DNA from: Pseudomonadota bacterium
GTDB lineage: Bacteria > Desulfobacterota > Desulfovibrionia > Desulfovibrionales > Desulfovibrionaceae
DNA length: 15,407 bases
Direction of reading: 5' to 3'
Assembly: GCA_023390395.1 (NCBI GenBank)
Contig: JAEWCY010000248.1
Location: 1 to 15,407 of the forward strand
Positions 14,864 to 15,407 of the stretch are shown here, piece after piece. The notes below the pieces were generated by a model. It made no database searches. It was not told the DNA's origin and saw only the letters and a program-made list of their open reading frames with translations. The translations under genes and the position numbers were made by a program. The number at the start of each line of letters is the position of its first letter. The stretch's first letter is position 1.

Positions 14864-15184
14864 ATGCCCCGTGCAAAATCGAAATTTGATGCGGTGAAGC
14901 TTCGTGATCTGATAAAAGATGGCAAAAACGCCCAACAGATCATGGATGCTTTCGAGATTAAGAAACCGCAGCTGAAAACCTACGTGGCCAAGCTGATCCA
15001 GCTGGACGAGGAATTTTATAAGGTCGTTGGCATGGAGGAGCGCGCTGTCGCTGGTGCACCGAAGTTTGGGAAGAACGGAATCCACCTGAGCGCAGCCCTG
15101 CTGAAGAGCTACGGCTTCAAGGAAGGGGAGAGCTTCAAGTTCTCTGCTCCTGAAGTTGGAAAAATCGTGCTGGAAAAAGTCTAG
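14864..15184 (+). CDS. Small putative DNA-binding protein: HTH plus AbrB/SpoVT-like domain
   Basis: A 106-residue basic protein, likely a transcriptional regulator. Residues about 11-45 (VKLRDLIKDGKNAQQIMDAF, then KPQLKTYVAKLI) look like a helix-turn-helix. Residues about 65-106 resemble the swapped-hairpin AbrB/SpoVT fold: FGKNGIHLSAALLKSYGFKE, then GESFKFSAPEVGKIVLEKV with the closing strand GKIVLE. I do not know a named family with exactly this order. It is preceded by AAGGAG 8 bp before the ATG and by a TTGACA promoter, and is followed within 35 bp by a terminator, so it is a single-gene transcript. An inverted repeat TAACG-N10-CGTTA upstream of its promoter could be a self-operator. Targets are unknown. 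Confidence 0.75.
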   Translation: MPRAKSKFDAVKLRDLIKDGKNAQQIMDAFEIKKPQLKTYVAKLIQLDEEFYKVVGMEERAVAGAPKFGKNGIHLSAALLKSYGFKEGESFKFSAPEVGKIVLEKV

Positions 15185-15216
15185 CCAGCTAGTTTTTCAG
15201 GAATCTTGCGCAGATA

Positions 15217-15257
15217 GGCCCACGTCGTCCAAGAAACTTGGTTGGCGTGGGTCTTAT
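15217..15257 (+). terminator. Rho-independent terminator of the small HTH/AbrB-like gene
   Basis: GGCCCACG...CCAAG pairs with CTTGG...CGTGGGTC over about 17 positions, with a few G-T pairs, one T-T mismatch and an AAA loop, followed by TTATT. It begins 32 bp after the stop codon. Confidence 0.7.
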
Positions 15258-15407
15258 TGTGATGAGGGATGTGCATAGTTTAGCAGCGCGTTGAAAAAGG
15301 GCATTTTTGCCTATTTTTCCAGGCAGGCGATCGCAATCGGCACAATCGTGCAGCCTTGTTCCTCAGTCAGGATTACGATGGCTAGACAGGCCATGAAGGG
15401 GTGCTGA
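15254..15407. other. Right-edge segment, possibly the end of another element or gene
   Basis: No secure gene. Near 15280 the string TTTAGCAGCGCGTTGAAAAAGG resembles termini seen in some insertion sequences (from memory, weak). A small dyad GGCA-TTTT-TGCC flanked by A5 and T5 (15294-15318) could terminate transcription in either direction. A minus-strand frame enters from the right edge and stops at 15311 after about 31 codons (MACLAIVILTEEQGCTIVPI...), which may be the tail of an ORF starting beyond the window. Confidence 0.2.

Noticed and set aside
1..15407. Search for CRISPR arrays, tRNA and rRNA genes
   Set aside because: No regularly spaced repeats and no tRNA- or rRNA-like segments were seen by eye.

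Overview
The window is GC-rich, densely coded DNA broken by three AT-rich intergenic patches. Gene content (a STAND-type regulator with a SARP/BTAD-like C-terminus, sugar-acid catabolism, a small HTH plus AbrB-like protein) and base composition would suit a high-GC Desulfovibrio-like bacterium. That placement is an impression from the sequence alone and is not proven.

Left part (1-5700), all on the minus strand: the N-terminal piece of a Ser/Thr protein kinase runs off the left edge. Next comes an intergenic patch of about 575 bp holding a possible AT-rich gene remnant and a good factor-independent terminator. A 1081-residue MalT-like STAND ATPase follows, whose C-terminus is a SARP/BTAD-type DNA-binding module, and then a secreted alpha/beta hydrolase. 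The hydrolase and regulator lie in the same direction, separated by a 210-bp leader rich in hairpins.

Middle (5700-7716): after a 490-bp intergenic region, a Tat-exported CueO-like multicopper oxidase with all copper ligands and a Met-rich loop is read on the plus strand. It ends 3 bp from the convergent operon.

Right-centre (7720-14135), minus strand: one operon for a four-carbon sugar acid. In transcription order it holds a 17-codon leader ORF overlapping the transporter start, an ACS-type MFS transporter, a COG4091/DRL-like NAD(P) oxidoreductase with a SAF-like C-terminus, an OtnI/Hyi isomerase, OtnK (3-oxo-tetronate kinase), OtnC (class II aldolase-fold decarboxylase) and a DeoR repressor. 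From the characterised OtnI/OtnK/OtnC route, the likely flow is: uptake, oxidation to a 2-oxo acid, isomerisation to 3-oxo-tetronate, phosphorylation, then decarboxylation to dihydroxyacetone phosphate. The usual first dehydrogenase (LtnD or DenD) is absent, and the DRL-like protein holds its place. The AT-rich promoter region carries a TATAAT box and repeated TTTGTT/AACAAA elements that are candidate DeoR operators.

Right edge (14136-15407), plus strand: a remnant resembling the end of an IS256-type element with a hairpin-masked ribosome site, then a monocistronic 106-residue HTH plus AbrB-like protein with its own TTGACA promoter and a strong terminator, then a possible fragment of another element.
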